Below the pieces are notes generated by a model that saw only the letters and a program-made list of their open reading frames with translations, was not told where the DNA came from and did no database searches. The translations under genes were made by a program, and so were the position numbers. Of a stretch of 64,000 bases of DNA, positions 47,929 through 58,162 are shown one piece after another; the stretch's first letter is position 1; each line of letters opens with the position of its first letter. This DNA comes from Commensalibacter oyaizuii. Its GTDB lineage: Bacteria; Pseudomonadota; Alphaproteobacteria; Acetobacterales; Acetobacteraceae. The DNA is taken from the NCBI RefSeq assembly GCF_029953265.1, contig NZ_JASBAO010000001.1:434001-498000 (forward strand), written 5' to 3'.

Positions 47929-49299
47929 TTATATTCTTTTGTTAGGTAATAGTAAAAAGATAAAAGCACTGATGGTCGTAAATCCACCAAGCCAGATCCA
48001 AGTAAAATGAAAATGACTGGCAGGTAGGGCATGAATATGGATTTTCTCATCCAAAGTCAGTAAAATTGCAGCAACTGCGACCCCAGAAGCCATAGAAACC
48101 TGCATCACAGTGGATAACAAACAACTACCAGCTGGTTGACGTTTGGGGGATAAATCAAGAACGGTGGCCGTATTCATTGCTGTAAATTGCATCGAATTAA
48201 CGAAACCCGTAATTAACATCAAAATTACCAAAAGCGTCCATGTAGAATGTTCATCAACAAAACTATATGAAACATAAGATGCGCTTAGAATTAAAGTATT
48301 AATAAATAAGAAGTTGCGATATCCAGCAAATCTAATGGCTTTTGCTACGAAAGGTTTAGCAATAATAGAGGACAGAGCTAGGGGTATCATAGCCATACCA
48401 CAAGCAACAGGGGACAACCCCATTAATTGTTGCAACATTAAAGGAATCATGAATGGAACAGCACCACAACCCAAACGAGCAACTAAATTTCCAATAATTC
48501 CAACTGAGAAACTGCGAATTTTGAATAATTTTGGATTAAACAAAGGATGATCATGGAAAAAAGAACGTACCCAATACACCCCAGATAATAATAAACCAAT
48601 TAATAAAATAATTGCAGGGCGTGTATAATCTTGACTTTCACTAAACAAGCTAAGCGCATAGGTCATTAAAGCAATAGAAACGGCAAAGAGTAAATAACCC
48701 CAAAAATCGATTTTAATCTTTTTATCTGTCGTTGTTGGAAAAAAGCGTAAAGCGAAATAAATTCCTGCAATACCAAAAGGGATATTAATCAAAAAAATGA
48801 CAGACCAATGCATATAAGATGCAATGATGCCCCCAACAATTGGCCCAATTAACGGACCTGTTAAACCTGGTATTGTCACCATTCCCAATGCTTTGATTAA
48901 TTGATCTTTGGGAAAGGTTTGGATCACTGCCAACCGTCCAACAGGTAACATTAACGCACCCCCAATACCTTGGATAATACGTGCCGCTAGCAGTTGATTT
49001 AATGTTTGCGATATGCCGCATAATAAAGAACCAAAAGTAAAGACGATCAAGGCAATGCAAAAAATTATACGACAACTATATTTTTGACATAAAATTCCCG
49101 TTAATGGAATAAACAGAGAATTTGCGATCATGTAAAATATGATGATGTTTTTGGTTGTTGATAATGGGGAATGAAAAACAGTTGCTAGATATGGAATAAT
49201 TGTATTAACAGCGGTTCCATCTAACGAAGCCATAAAAAAGGAGATAGCCGCAACAATGGGGATAAGTTGTAACTGTTTGTTTTGAATAGAATTGTTCAT
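47929..49299 (-). CDS. MFS multidrug-type exporter (DHA2 group)
   Basis: A 456-residue membrane protein with 12-14 predicted helices. The N-terminus has the LDGTAVNTIIPYLA segment of the EmrB/QacA group, and the central GLTGPLIGPIVGGIIA is a motif-C-like Gly/Pro stretch of drug-proton antiporters. Drug or toxin export is the likely role; the substrate is unknown and no MFP or TetR neighbour is present. It is convergent with the aspartic-protease gene with a six-base gap. Confidence 0.88.
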   Translation of the reverse strand: MNNSIQNKQLQLIPIVAAISFFMASLDGTAVNTIIPYLATVFHSPLSTTKNIIIFYMIANSLFIPLTGILCQKYSCRIIFCIALIVFTFGSLLCGISQTLNQLLAARIIQGIGGALMLPVGRLAVIQTFPKDQLIKALGMVTIPGLTGPLIGPIVGGIIASYMHWSVIFLINIPFGIAGIYFALRFFPTTTDKKIKIDFWGYLLFAVSIALMTYALSLFSESQDYTRPAIILLIGLLLSGVYWVRSFFHDHPLFNPKLFKIRSFSVGIIGNLVARLGCGAVPFMIPLMLQQLMGLSPVACGMAMIPLALSSIIAKPFVAKAIRFAGYRNFLFINTLILSASYVSYSFVDEHSTWTLLVILMLITGFVNSMQFTAMNTATVLDLSPKRQPAGSCLLSTVMQVSMASGVAVAAILLTLDEKIHIHALPASHFHFTWIWLGGFTTISAFIFLLLPNKRI

Positions 49300-49526
49300 T
49301 TATATTTAGTACAAAATAGCGTTATGATTAAAAGATGTTAATCGTGGGACGATGGTATGAATTTATGGCTTTTATACGTTTTTTAAGTAAGAAATTGTTT
49401 CAGAATAAAGGATCGGTATTATTTTTTAAAGTTGATTATTAAATTTATTTAAAAAAATGAATATAGTTTACTGTAAATTTATTATAAATTGTGACGATAT
49501 TAAAATATCAGGAGAATACACGCAAG

Positions 49527-52466
49527 ATGACCCGAACCATAACGTTAATACCTGACAGCGGATTACAATTTTGGCCAGTTAATTTTTCTGTTGAAGAAAT
49601 TAAAAGTGTACGTTGCTGGTTTTGGGAAGAACGTAATGGTGAATACGAAGATGGTAGCCCACGATATATATTACACAGATTAATAGAGGATACAGAAACA
49701 GGGGTAATCAAGGACCCTGAAACTGGTCAAGTTCCACCAGAGGATCAGATATACGATATTTCGTGGCGGTCAGTTGCACAATCCTTAATGGATCAATGGC
49801 TGCCTATGCCTTTTTTTGCATCCGTATCATCTGAACAAAATGGTAATGATTTTTTTCGCAATGGCCCAGGAAATTGGGTCAGGGGTCGTTTTATACAAAA
49901 CGAAGACGGGAAAATTCATCTTGATTTGGTGATTGATACAACACTTGAAACAACCGTGGAAAAAGGGGTATATAATGCCCCCACTTTGGAAGATAGCCAA
50001 AGGCAAGATCATTTTAGATTCGTTACTTCTTTAAAGGATATTGCTTGGTTTTTAAATGAAGGTTGGGTTGGTGATTGGCTATTAAAAATTCATCAAGACA
50101 ACCAGAAAAAAATACAATCTAAGAATTTAACAGATCATCAGTATTTTTGCTGGCATTATGCGGTCTATCAAACGTTATTACATATATTATCGTTAACGCA
50201 ACAAATGCCTGTATTGCATTTGCTGGACGGGGAACAAAATAAGAATTTACAAAATGCTGTCGAGGTTGATTTAGTACTAGATTTAGGGAATTCCAGAAGT
50301 TGTGGGATTTTAATCGAAGATCATCCAGGGCAGGATTTAAATTTTTCCAGTAGTTATCCTTTAATATTACGTGACTTGTCCCGCCCTCATTTGGAATATG
50401 ATGAACCATTTCCAAGTTGTATTGAATTTGCCAAGGCAAATTTCGGCAGTGACCTTTTATCAAGACGTTCTGGACGGGCCAAAGCATTTTTTTGGCCCAG
50501 TCCTGTTCGGGTCGGCTTCGAAGCTGCACATCTGGCAGGAACACGTATTGGAAACGAAGGGTTAACAGGATTATCTTCGCCCAAACGTTATGTTTGGGAC
50601 AGTCGCTTATCTTTACAAAGCTGGCGATACAACAGTCGTTCTATCAGTGATGGTGGTCGCATCATTGATCCCCCTGTAACAGGGGCTTTTATGGCGTTAA
50701 TTTCTCCAGAAGGACGTGTTCTATCAGATGAAGAACGTGCATCAGGGGCAAATATAGCAACGCAGCCTAATTTTTCCCGTAGTGCATTATTTACCTTTAT
50801 GTTTGTCGAAATTTTGATGCAAGCTCGATTGCAGATGAATTCCCCGCAAAATCGTGAGCAACGCCAAGACAAGACATTAATGCGAAAATTACGATCTATT
50901 GTTTTGACAATCCCCCCTGGTATGCCCGTAGCAGAACAAAAAGTTTTGCAAACCAGAACCAAGGCTGCCATTGATTTATGTTGGAAAATGTTGGGTCTGC
51001 CTTTTAATACACGTCCAAAACTACAATGTCGTCTAGATGAGGCAACGGCAACGCAAATCGTATGGTTGTATAACGAAATTACAGAACGGCTTGGTGGCAA
51101 TGTTGATGAATTTATGCGCCTACACGGCCGTATGCGCGATAATACAACAGGCGATAATATATCTCAATCCCCGTCAATTCGGGTTGCCAGTTTGGATATT
51201 GGTGGCGGAACAACAGATTTGATGATTAGTTCTTATAGCGTGCCTGTAGGTGAAACAATTTGCCCCAAACAAGAATTTCGAGAAAGTTTCAAGGTTGCTG
51301 GGGACGATATATTAGAACATTTAATTACGCATGTTATTTTACCCCTACTCGAAGATGCATTAAAGAAAGCAGGCGTGGTTGATACACAGGCCTTATTAAG
51401 TCGTGCAATCGGCCAGGATTGGGGGGGACAATCCGAGCAGGAACGTCACTTACGTCGTTTATTTGTTAATACAATTTTAGAACCAATCGCCATTGCTATT
51501 CTAGCCAAATATGAATCGATAACGGATCGCAATACCGAGGGATTACCCTCGTTTTACGTGCGGGATATATTGGGTGAAGACAAAGAAAATATTCAGCGGT
51601 CTGCACTTTATATTCATCGTCAGGCAGAACAGGCTGGGGCAAAAGAATTCAATATCGCTGATGTTCAGATTTCAGTAAAAATTCAACATATAGAAGCAGC
51701 CATTTCTCACGTTATGGGCGAGGTTATATCCAATTTATGTGAAGCTATTTGGGCATATGATTGCGATGTACTGCTGGTATCAGGGCGTCCTTCACGGTTC
51801 AGACGAATTGTTGATATGATTACTGCTGCTATGCCAGTTCCCCCACATCGAATTGTTGGTATGTATCATTACAGGGTTGGTGCATATTATGCATTTCGGG
51901 ATGCACGTAATCGGATTAATGACCCCAAAACAACCGTGGTGGTTGGGGCTTCGTTATGTCTTCAAGCCGAAGGGAAATTACAAAATTTTGTGCTACGTAC
52001 ACGGGATTTGAAAATGTATTCTACGGCACGTTTTATCGGACGATTGGAGAAAAACGGACAGTTAAGAGATAAAAATGTATGGATGTCTAACGTAGATTTA
52101 GAAAGCGATGTTGTAGAAAACGCAGGCTTTACAATCACGGACTTTGAAAACACAACCCGTATCGGATTTCGTCAGCTGGGAATAGAGCGTTGGCCGACCT
52201 CACCACTTTATACGTTAGAGTTTGGCAATTTTCCAGGTGCAAACAGGGTTGCATTGCCATTAACTGTAAAAATTGCCAGACAAAATATTGATTTGGATAA
52301 AGAACAAGAGAAGAATGACTATTCTGATCGTGAACAATTCAAAATTGCCGAAGTAACCGATCATAACGGAGAGCAATACCCCGTAAGAATATTATCATTA
52401 AGATTACAAACCATGCAAAATGCTGATGGCTATTGGCGCGACACAGGTCGCTTTACGTTGGCCTAG
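49527..52466 (+). CDS. SrfB-type actin/Hsp70-fold ATPase (putative virulence-factor family)
   Basis: A 979-residue protein matching the SrfB family by architecture and motifs. The ATPase core is visible: phosphate-1 loop VLDLGNSRSCGI near residue 248, phosphate-2 loop ASLDIGGGTTDLM near 556, and an adenosine-type loop LLVSGRPSRFR near 748. Outer segments are family-specific. Salmonella srfB is in the srfABC set under SsrB control, but no biochemical function is established. The ATG at 49527 has ggaga upstream; a GTG at 49491 is in frame but poorer. First gene of the seven-gene operon; 17 bases to the next start. Confidence 0.85.
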   Translation: MTRTITLIPDSGLQFWPVNFSVEEIKSVRCWFWEERNGEYEDGSPRYILHRLIEDTETGVIKDPETGQVPPEDQIYDISWRSVAQSLMDQWLPMPFFASVSSEQNGNDFFRNGPGNWVRGRFIQNEDGKIHLDLVIDTTLETTVEKGVYNAPTLEDSQRQDHFRFVTSLKDIAWFLNEGWVGDWLLKIHQDNQKKIQSKNLTDHQYFCWHYAVYQTLLHILSLTQQMPVLHLLDGEQNKNLQNAVEVDLVLDLGNSRSCGILIEDHPGQDLNFSSSYPLILRDLSRPHLEYDEPFPSCIEFAKANFGSDLLSRRSGRAKAFFWPSPVRVGFEAAHLAGTRIGNEGLTGLSSPKRYVWDSRLSLQSWRYNSRSISDGGRIIDPPVTGAFMALISPEGRVLSDEERASGANIATQPNFSRSALFTFMFVEILMQARLQMNSPQNREQRQDKTLMRKLRSIVLTIPPGMPVAEQKVLQTRTKAAIDLCWKMLGLPFNTRPKLQCRLDEATATQIVWLYNEITERLGGNVDEFMRLHGRMRDNTTGDNISQSPSIRVASLDIGGGTTDLMISSYSVPVGETICPKQEFRESFKVAGDDILEHLITHVILPLLEDALKKAGVVDTQALLSRAIGQDWGGQSEQERHLRRLFVNTILEPIAIAILAKYESITDRNTEGLPSFYVRDILGEDKENIQRSALYIHRQAEQAGAKEFNIADVQISVKIQHIEAAISHVMGEVISNLCEAIWAYDCDVLLVSGRPSRFRRIVDMITAAMPVPPHRIVGMYHYRVGAYYAFRDARNRINDPKTTVVVGASLCLQAEGKLQNFVLRTRDLKMYSTARFIGRLEKNGQLRDKNVWMSNVDLESDVVENAGFTITDFENTTRIGFRQLGIERWPTSPLYTLEFGNFPGANRVALPLTVKIARQNIDLDKEQEKNDYSDREQFKIAEVTDHNGEQYPVRILSLRLQTMQNADGYWRDTGRFTLA

Positions 52467-52483
52467 GGAAAGAACAGATAAGG

Positions 52484-55129
52484 ATGTCTGAAGGATTTCA
52501 AACAATGATTAAAACTTTACAGGCTCGTAATCATGCTGTGTCAACAGCAGCAGATCAAGCATTATCATGGTTTCATGATAATCCAAAAGCCGTCAAAGGG
52601 AATATAGAAACCGTTACAGCAAACTTACGACGTTTCAGAAGGCAGGCACGCCAATTAAATCGTGCTTCTCATCAACCTCCAGCCATTGCTGTTTTTGGTG
52701 CTTCACAGTCTGGAAAATCCTATTTGGTCTCTAGCCTTGCTACCAAACCTGGGCAGTCTTTATATGCTTATTATCATGATGAAAAATTAAATTTTCTGCA
52801 GGACATGAACCCACAGGGCGGAAACGAGTCAACAGGGCTTGTATCCCGTTTTACAACGGCAAAACCCAATGTTATTCAAGAGTCCATGCCCGTGCCGTTA
52901 AGGTTATTATCGGCTGTTGATGTTATTAAGATTTTAACAAATACTTCCTTAGAAGATTTTAAAACGAAAGAACAATCGACCGATTTTTTAATATCTGATA
53001 ATTTTTTTTCACCCTCTGAACCATTATCTGAAAAAGTTGTTAATGAAATTATTAATTTGGACGATATTGAGGGGTTGGTCGAGTATTTACAAGCTTTGTA
53101 TCCAGACCATCAACGTCTGGAAAATTTGGGGGATGGATATTGGCAACAGTTAAAAGATGTTATCCCTTATGTTTCAGTAAGGGAATGTGCGCGATTATTT
53201 TCGCCTTTGTGGAATGGTCTTGCTGAATTTACAAAATTAGCCACGTCTTTATTGACAATTTTAGAGCAGCTGGGACAAACGGATCTTGTTTATTGTAGTA
53301 CAGATGCTTTGCGCCCAAGGGAAAGAAGTATCTTAAACGTGGAAACCTTGTTTACCCTTGGACAAGAAACTTATGACGATCATATCACATTATTGACGAC
53401 CAAAGGCAAAGAGGTAACGATAAATCGATCTATGGTTACCGCCTTAACAGCAGAAATTACTGTTCCAATAGGTGAGGCCCCTTGGGATTTTTTAAAAGAA
53501 ACTGATCTGTTAGATTTTCCAGGCGCACGTTCAAGAGAAATAATTTATGAACCTCAAGCCTTTTTACAAGCACCAGAAGCAATAGGTAGATTGTTTTTAC
53601 GCGGCAAAGTTGCCTATTTATTTCAACGGTATGAGGTGGAGCGTGAAATATCTGCCATGCTGTTATGTATTGGGGATTCCATTCAAAATGTTTCCACTCT
53701 GCCTGCTATGATTGATGGCTGGATTAAAAGTAGTATCGGTGCAACCCCAGCAGATCGTGAAAAACAAAGGGATAATTTATTTATCGTTCTAACAAAATTT
53801 GATCGAGAGTTCGAACAAAAAAAGGGGGATGAACCTTCATCTGGTGCCCGTTGGACAGCCCGTATTAATGCCAGTTTGCTAGATTTCTTTAAGGCCAGCA
53901 GTTGGGTTGAAAATTGGAAAAACGATCAGCCATTTAATAATGTTTATTGGCTGCGCAGCCCTTCTATCAGCTTTCCGGCCGTTATGGATTATGACGATAT
54001 TGATGGCGTTCATAAAGAATCAGGCATAGCATCCAGATCCCAAGCACTGGTCCAAACGATGCGCCAATCTTATTTATCTAACCAGGCAATACAACGATAT
54101 GTAGCAAACCCAGATCAGGCCTGGGAGGCTGTATTACAACCTAATGATGGTGGAATTACCTATTTGGCACAAGCATTAGGTAAAGTTTGCGATGCGAAAT
54201 TAAAAGCCGAACAAATCTCAGCACAGACAGAACAACTGGCAGTAAATTTAGCACGTTTTATTTCCCCTTATCATCACAGTGGAAACAAGGAAGAAGCCAT
54301 TCGTAAAGCATCAATAGAGGCACAAACCATTGCTAGATCCTTGATGAAATGTGTTGAATCGCAAATGTTTGGACCTTTACTGTCAGGTTTACAGGTAACG
54401 CGCGATCAGATGAAAGAGGCATGGCATAGTTTGGAAACACAATCTGCAAATCAGCAATTTTTGATGGGCCGAACCAGTGATGTCGACAGCTTATTTGATG
54501 ATATGTTCCCTGATGCCGTTGATACGTCAACTGCAGAAGATTCTGATTCCAATCAACCCGAGACCGCCAAAGATCGCCATGAACAATATGCAGATCTGGC
54601 TTTGGATAAATGGAACAAGGTTATGGATCATTTTGCCAGTCAGGATCATGTTGAACAAACTTATTTTGTGCCATCTAATCAATTAACGGCTTTGACTGCT
54701 GAATTATCGTTGCTTTCCAGACGATTGAACTTACGAGATCAATTGGCAAATAAATTACGTAAAAATGCATCGCTACCAGGGAGTGCAGCATTAAGTGGTG
54801 AAACACAGGCTTTATTGGCTGAAATTGAAATTGGTAACTTTGTTAATTGGTTGGGCTATTTTGATGTTTTAGCTGAGCAAAAACCAATGACCCGAGGGTT
54901 AAAAGGGGAGCGGGTATTTATGCCAAGGCAAGCCCCTACAGGATTGTTGGTGTTACCTGAACAACCGATTCCTTATAATGAACGTTTCGTTAGAGATTGG
55001 ATTTCGGCTTTGGTACAACGTTTCGAGGAAAATGCTGGTGCCTCTGATTTAAAAGGTATAGACCCCGCCGCCAACGCATTATTAGGCCAAATTATCTCTG
55101 TATTGGAGGATAAACCTCATGAATGCTAA
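52484..55129 (+). CDS. SrfC-type large GTPase (putative virulence-factor family)
   Basis: An 881-residue protein of the SrfC family with a dynamin-like GTPase core. Motifs in order: G1/P-loop FGASQSGKSYLVSS (70-84), G3 LLDFPGARSRE near 341, and G4 LTKFDREFEQ near 434; helical regions flank them. It follows the SrfB gene, the arrangement known from Salmonella. Start at 52484 is uncertain; ATG at 52505 (MIKTLQARN) also has a good aagga site. The stop overlaps the next start by eleven bases. Confidence 0.85.
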   Translation: MSEGFQTMIKTLQARNHAVSTAADQALSWFHDNPKAVKGNIETVTANLRRFRRQARQLNRASHQPPAIAVFGASQSGKSYLVSSLATKPGQSLYAYYHDEKLNFLQDMNPQGGNESTGLVSRFTTAKPNVIQESMPVPLRLLSAVDVIKILTNTSLEDFKTKEQSTDFLISDNFFSPSEPLSEKVVNEIINLDDIEGLVEYLQALYPDHQRLENLGDGYWQQLKDVIPYVSVRECARLFSPLWNGLAEFTKLATSLLTILEQLGQTDLVYCSTDALRPRERSILNVETLFTLGQETYDDHITLLTTKGKEVTINRSMVTALTAEITVPIGEAPWDFLKETDLLDFPGARSREIIYEPQAFLQAPEAIGRLFLRGKVAYLFQRYEVEREISAMLLCIGDSIQNVSTLPAMIDGWIKSSIGATPADREKQRDNLFIVLTKFDREFEQKKGDEPSSGARWTARINASLLDFFKASSWVENWKNDQPFNNVYWLRSPSISFPAVMDYDDIDGVHKESGIASRSQALVQTMRQSYLSNQAIQRYVANPDQAWEAVLQPNDGGITYLAQALGKVCDAKLKAEQISAQTEQLAVNLARFISPYHHSGNKEEAIRKASIEAQTIARSLMKCVESQMFGPLLSGLQVTRDQMKEAWHSLETQSANQQFLMGRTSDVDSLFDDMFPDAVDTSTAEDSDSNQPETAKDRHEQYADLALDKWNKVMDHFASQDHVEQTYFVPSNQLTALTAELSLLSRRLNLRDQLANKLRKNASLPGSAALSGETQALLAEIEIGNFVNWLGYFDVLAEQKPMTRGLKGERVFMPRQAPTGLLVLPEQPIPYNERFVRDWISALVQRFEENAGASDLKGIDPAANALLGQIISVLEDKPHEC

Positions 55130-56171
55130 GTTAAAAATTAATGCTGCATCACCAGGCGAGGCTATTGTTACTGTTATTGGTCAAGCTGGGCAGTTGGATA
55201 CAAATTTAACCATTGCTTTTCCTCAATTTCCTGCAATTATATCGCAACCGATTATCCATCAAGAGGTACGGGGGGACGATTTACTATTAACCCTTGATGC
55301 CGATAGTTTGGCAGATATTTTAGAACCTGGCAGTCCTTGCCAGCTGAAAATTCCTGAATTGAATATTATTGAAACGATAATTTGGCCAGAAATCGTTGGC
55401 AAAAGAAGCGGTCAAAAAGGTGTTGTTGCAACAGCACCAAAATCAACCATACCCCCCAAAGAGGAAAAATCTTCGGAACTTGAAATGGACGAAGTTCCAG
55501 AACCATCTGTTGAAGAAAATAGTATTCCAGAACGTATGGCACCCATCCACATAGAAGAAGAAGCCCCATTGGTAGATGAAATTAAGCAAAAACGCTCTGC
55601 TTTGCCAATGATTTTGTCAGCTATTTTTGGAATATGTATTCTTGGGGCTTGTGCTGGAATTTGGTATGGTTACTATCAAAAACCCTCGCCTCAAAAAGCA
55701 CAAGCGATCAAAAAGGAAAATAAAGACAAAGAGGTTGCTAAAAAATCACCGCCACCGCCACCTGCGCCTTCCCAACCACCGCCTCAATTTACTGAAAATT
55801 TGGAAAAAATGACGGTGACAGATGTCATTAATAAGGCACCCAATACAGCACTTATCGTTAAAGAGGCAGATCGACGTCTGGCCAATAAACAGGCCGATGA
55901 TGGGGTTTTATTATTAGAAAATGCAGCCTCTAAGGGGGACAAAACAGCAATGTTAAAATTGGGACAATTATATAGTCCTGTTGATTTTAAAGTTGGAGGA
56001 GCCATTCCAAGCCCAGATATGAGGGAAGCAGCACGTTATTTTCAAAAAGCTGTTCAAAACGGATCTAAAGAAGCCGAACTACCAAGAGCAGCTTTGAAAG
56101 AATGGTTAACAAAAAAGGCAAATGACGGGGATACGATGGCACAGCTAACATTAAAGGATTTCTGGCCATGA
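55119..56171 (+). CDS. single-pass membrane protein with Sel1-like C-terminal repeats
   Basis: A 350-residue protein. Residues 1-90 look like a beta-rich soluble domain, then an acidic stretch, one transmembrane helix at about 161-183 (LPMILSAIFGICILGACAGI), a Lys-rich and Pro-rich linker (185-225), and Sel1/TPR-like helices (about 230-345; AASKGDKTAMLKLGQLYS, then AARYFQKAVQNGSKEAEL). It is likely an inner-membrane scaffold that links cytoplasmic SrfB/SrfC to envelope partners. Its ATG lies inside the end of the SrfC gene, and its end overlaps the VWA gene start. Confidence 0.8.
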   Translation: MNAKLKINAASPGEAIVTVIGQAGQLDTNLTIAFPQFPAIISQPIIHQEVRGDDLLLTLDADSLADILEPGSPCQLKIPELNIIETIIWPEIVGKRSGQKGVVATAPKSTIPPKEEKSSELEMDEVPEPSVEENSIPERMAPIHIEEEAPLVDEIKQKRSALPMILSAIFGICILGACAGIWYGYYQKPSPQKAQAIKKENKDKEVAKKSPPPPPAPSQPPPQFTENLEKMTVTDVINKAPNTALIVKEADRRLANKQADDGVLLLENAASKGDKTAMLKLGQLYSPVDFKVGGAIPSPDMREAARYFQKAVQNGSKEAELPRAALKEWLTKKANDGDTMAQLTLKDFWP

Positions 56172-58162
56172 GTATATTTCGATTAAATCATATTCTTGCG
56201 CTTGGTTTTATTGCAACGTGCCTGACAATGGGGGACAGTTGTTATGTTTATGGTGCATCATTAGATCCTGTTTTACCGTCTGTTTCTGAAAACCATAACG
56301 ATGGATCGAAACCGTTATTGATTGAGGGCAAACATAGTTTATACCAACGTATTATAACAAAACCAGGTGTCGCAATTTCTCAACAGCCCTCTGCTGAAAA
56401 TACCCAACCCATAGAGGGGTTTAAAGTCTTTTATGTTTATCAACGCCATAAAAACGAGCAGGGGCAAGAAGATTGGATACAGGTCGGATCCGATACTCAG
56501 GGACATGTTGTGGGGTGGGTTCCTGTTGATAAGGTAATGAACTGGTCACATACATTGGTTGGGGCATTTACCAATCCCGCAGGTCGTGAACGTTCCTTGT
56601 TTTTGAAAACAGAACAAGATGAAAAACAGTTAATGACTGATCCCAATGCCGCACAAAAAGCAAAAGAGTTAATTCAAGCAGCAACTTCAGAAAACCCAGG
56701 TCCAGTCGTGGCTCTTGAACCAACAACGTATGTTGATATTACCAAGAATTTTTATTTGTTACCTATTTTAGATGCCCAACAAGTTGAACGCCCCAGTGGG
56801 CCACCGTTGCGATTGTTACATGTTGTTTCTGCCCCAGCAGAAACAGGAAAAAATCAAGCCAATGCTTCACCTGCTAATTTAAGGAATTTTAAGGCTAATT
56901 TAGTATTTGTAATGGACACGACCATTAGTATGGAGCCGTATATTGAACAAACGCAAAAAGCTGTAAAATCCGTTGTTAGCACCATTCAAAACACAGCTGT
57001 AAAAGATAATTTTCGCTTTGGTCTTGTGGCTTATCGTGACAGTTTAAAAGATAATCCAGGGTTGGAGTATGAAACCAAAGTTTACGCAAAGCCTGATTTT
57101 TCACAACCATTGGATGCTATTAATACCTCAATTGCAGCAGTTCATGATGCTAAAGTTTCATCCAAATCGTTTGATGAGGATGCAATTGCTGGTATTAAGA
57201 CAGCTTTGGACGAAATTAATTGGGATCAGGCTGCTGGTCGCTATTTGATCTTGGTTACAGATGCAGGCGCTAGGGATGCAACCCACCCTAATAGCATTAC
57301 AAAATTAGGGATCGAAGAAATAAGACAACTGGCACAATCTAAAAATGTTGCTGTTTTTGTGGTTCATTTATTAACCCCAGCAGGCGAGAAAAACAATGAC
57401 CATAAAAAAGCTGAAAAACAATATAGAGCATTAAGCCAATTTGGAACCGCAGGGTCGCTTTATTATCCAGTAAAAGGCGGAACACCAGAAGAATTCGGCA
57501 AAGTAATTCAAACTTTATCTACGTCCTTATTACAACAAGTTGCCAATACAACGGGGCGTCCCGTTGCAGGTTTAAAACCAGAGGATAAAACCGCCCAAGA
57601 TAAAGCTGCACAAAAACAAATTCAGGTTGTTAGTGAAGCCATGCGATTAGCTTATGTTGGGAAAGAAGAAAAAACAGCAGCACCAGACGTGGTTTCCAGC
57701 TATACGACTGATCGCGATTTAACAAATCCTATGAAAAAATCGATAAAAGTTAGGGTATTATTAACTCGTAATCAATTGTCTGATTTAGCACAAGCTTTAC
57801 AAATTATTTTAAAAACGGGTCTTGCTGGCCGAACAGAACCCCAAACATTTTTTACACAATTACGATCAGCCTTTGCCGCTGCCGCCAGAGATCCCAGTCA
57901 GATTGCCAAAGCTCAGCAAATAGGGACAATGTTGGGCGAATATTTGCAAGGGTTACCTTATAAATCAGACATTATGAATATTTCTGAAAAAGATTGGTTA
58001 GCCATGGGGGCGATAGCGCAAAGAACGGTATTAAATAATGTGGAAAGTCGTCTACGTTTATATCAAGAATATCAAGCTCATCCAGATCTTTGGGTACAAT
58101 TAAGTGGCAGCAAAGATCCAGGAGAAGCTGTATTTCCCGTACCGCTAGAGGCCTTGCCCTGA
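56168..58162 (+). CDS. secreted VWA-domain protein with SH3-like segment
   Basis: A 664-residue exported protein (signal peptide about 1-30). An SH3-like segment lies near 60-125 (GFKVFYVYQRH, then HVVGWVPVDKV), a von Willebrand A domain at about 241-450, and a helical C-terminal region. The metal-ion site reads D250-T-T-I-S254, with Thr in the position often held by Ser (DxSxS); the metal-site partner is VTDAGARDATH. The SH3 plus VWA layout resembles the extracellular part of PpkA, the type VI secretion kinase, but no kinase domain is present. Ends with TGATG overlap with the ABC gene. Confidence 0.84.
   Translation: MSIFRLNHILALGFIATCLTMGDSCYVYGASLDPVLPSVSENHNDGSKPLLIEGKHSLYQRIITKPGVAISQQPSAENTQPIEGFKVFYVYQRHKNEQGQEDWIQVGSDTQGHVVGWVPVDKVMNWSHTLVGAFTNPAGRERSLFLKTEQDEKQLMTDPNAAQKAKELIQAATSENPGPVVALEPTTYVDITKNFYLLPILDAQQVERPSGPPLRLLHVVSAPAETGKNQANASPANLRNFKANLVFVMDTTISMEPYIEQTQKAVKSVVSTIQNTAVKDNFRFGLVAYRDSLKDNPGLEYETKVYAKPDFSQPLDAINTSIAAVHDAKVSSKSFDEDAIAGIKTALDEINWDQAAGRYLILVTDAGARDATHPNSITKLGIEEIRQLAQSKNVAVFVVHLLTPAGEKNNDHKKAEKQYRALSQFGTAGSLYYPVKGGTPEEFGKVIQTLSTSLLQQVANTTGRPVAGLKPEDKTAQDKAAQKQIQVVSEAMRLAYVGKEEKTAAPDVVSSYTTDRDLTNPMKKSIKVRVLLTRNQLSDLAQALQIILKTGLAGRTEPQTFFTQLRSAFAAAARDPSQIAKAQQIGTMLGEYLQGLPYKSDIMNISEKDWLAMGAIAQRTVLNNVESRLRLYQEYQAHPDLWVQLSGSKDPGEAVFPVPLEALP

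Noticed and set aside
50119-51100. Two long minus-strand frames (141 and 170 codons) inside the SrfB-type gene
   Set aside because: Shadow frames; the + strand frame has three ATPase motifs in order and normal ribosome-site placement.
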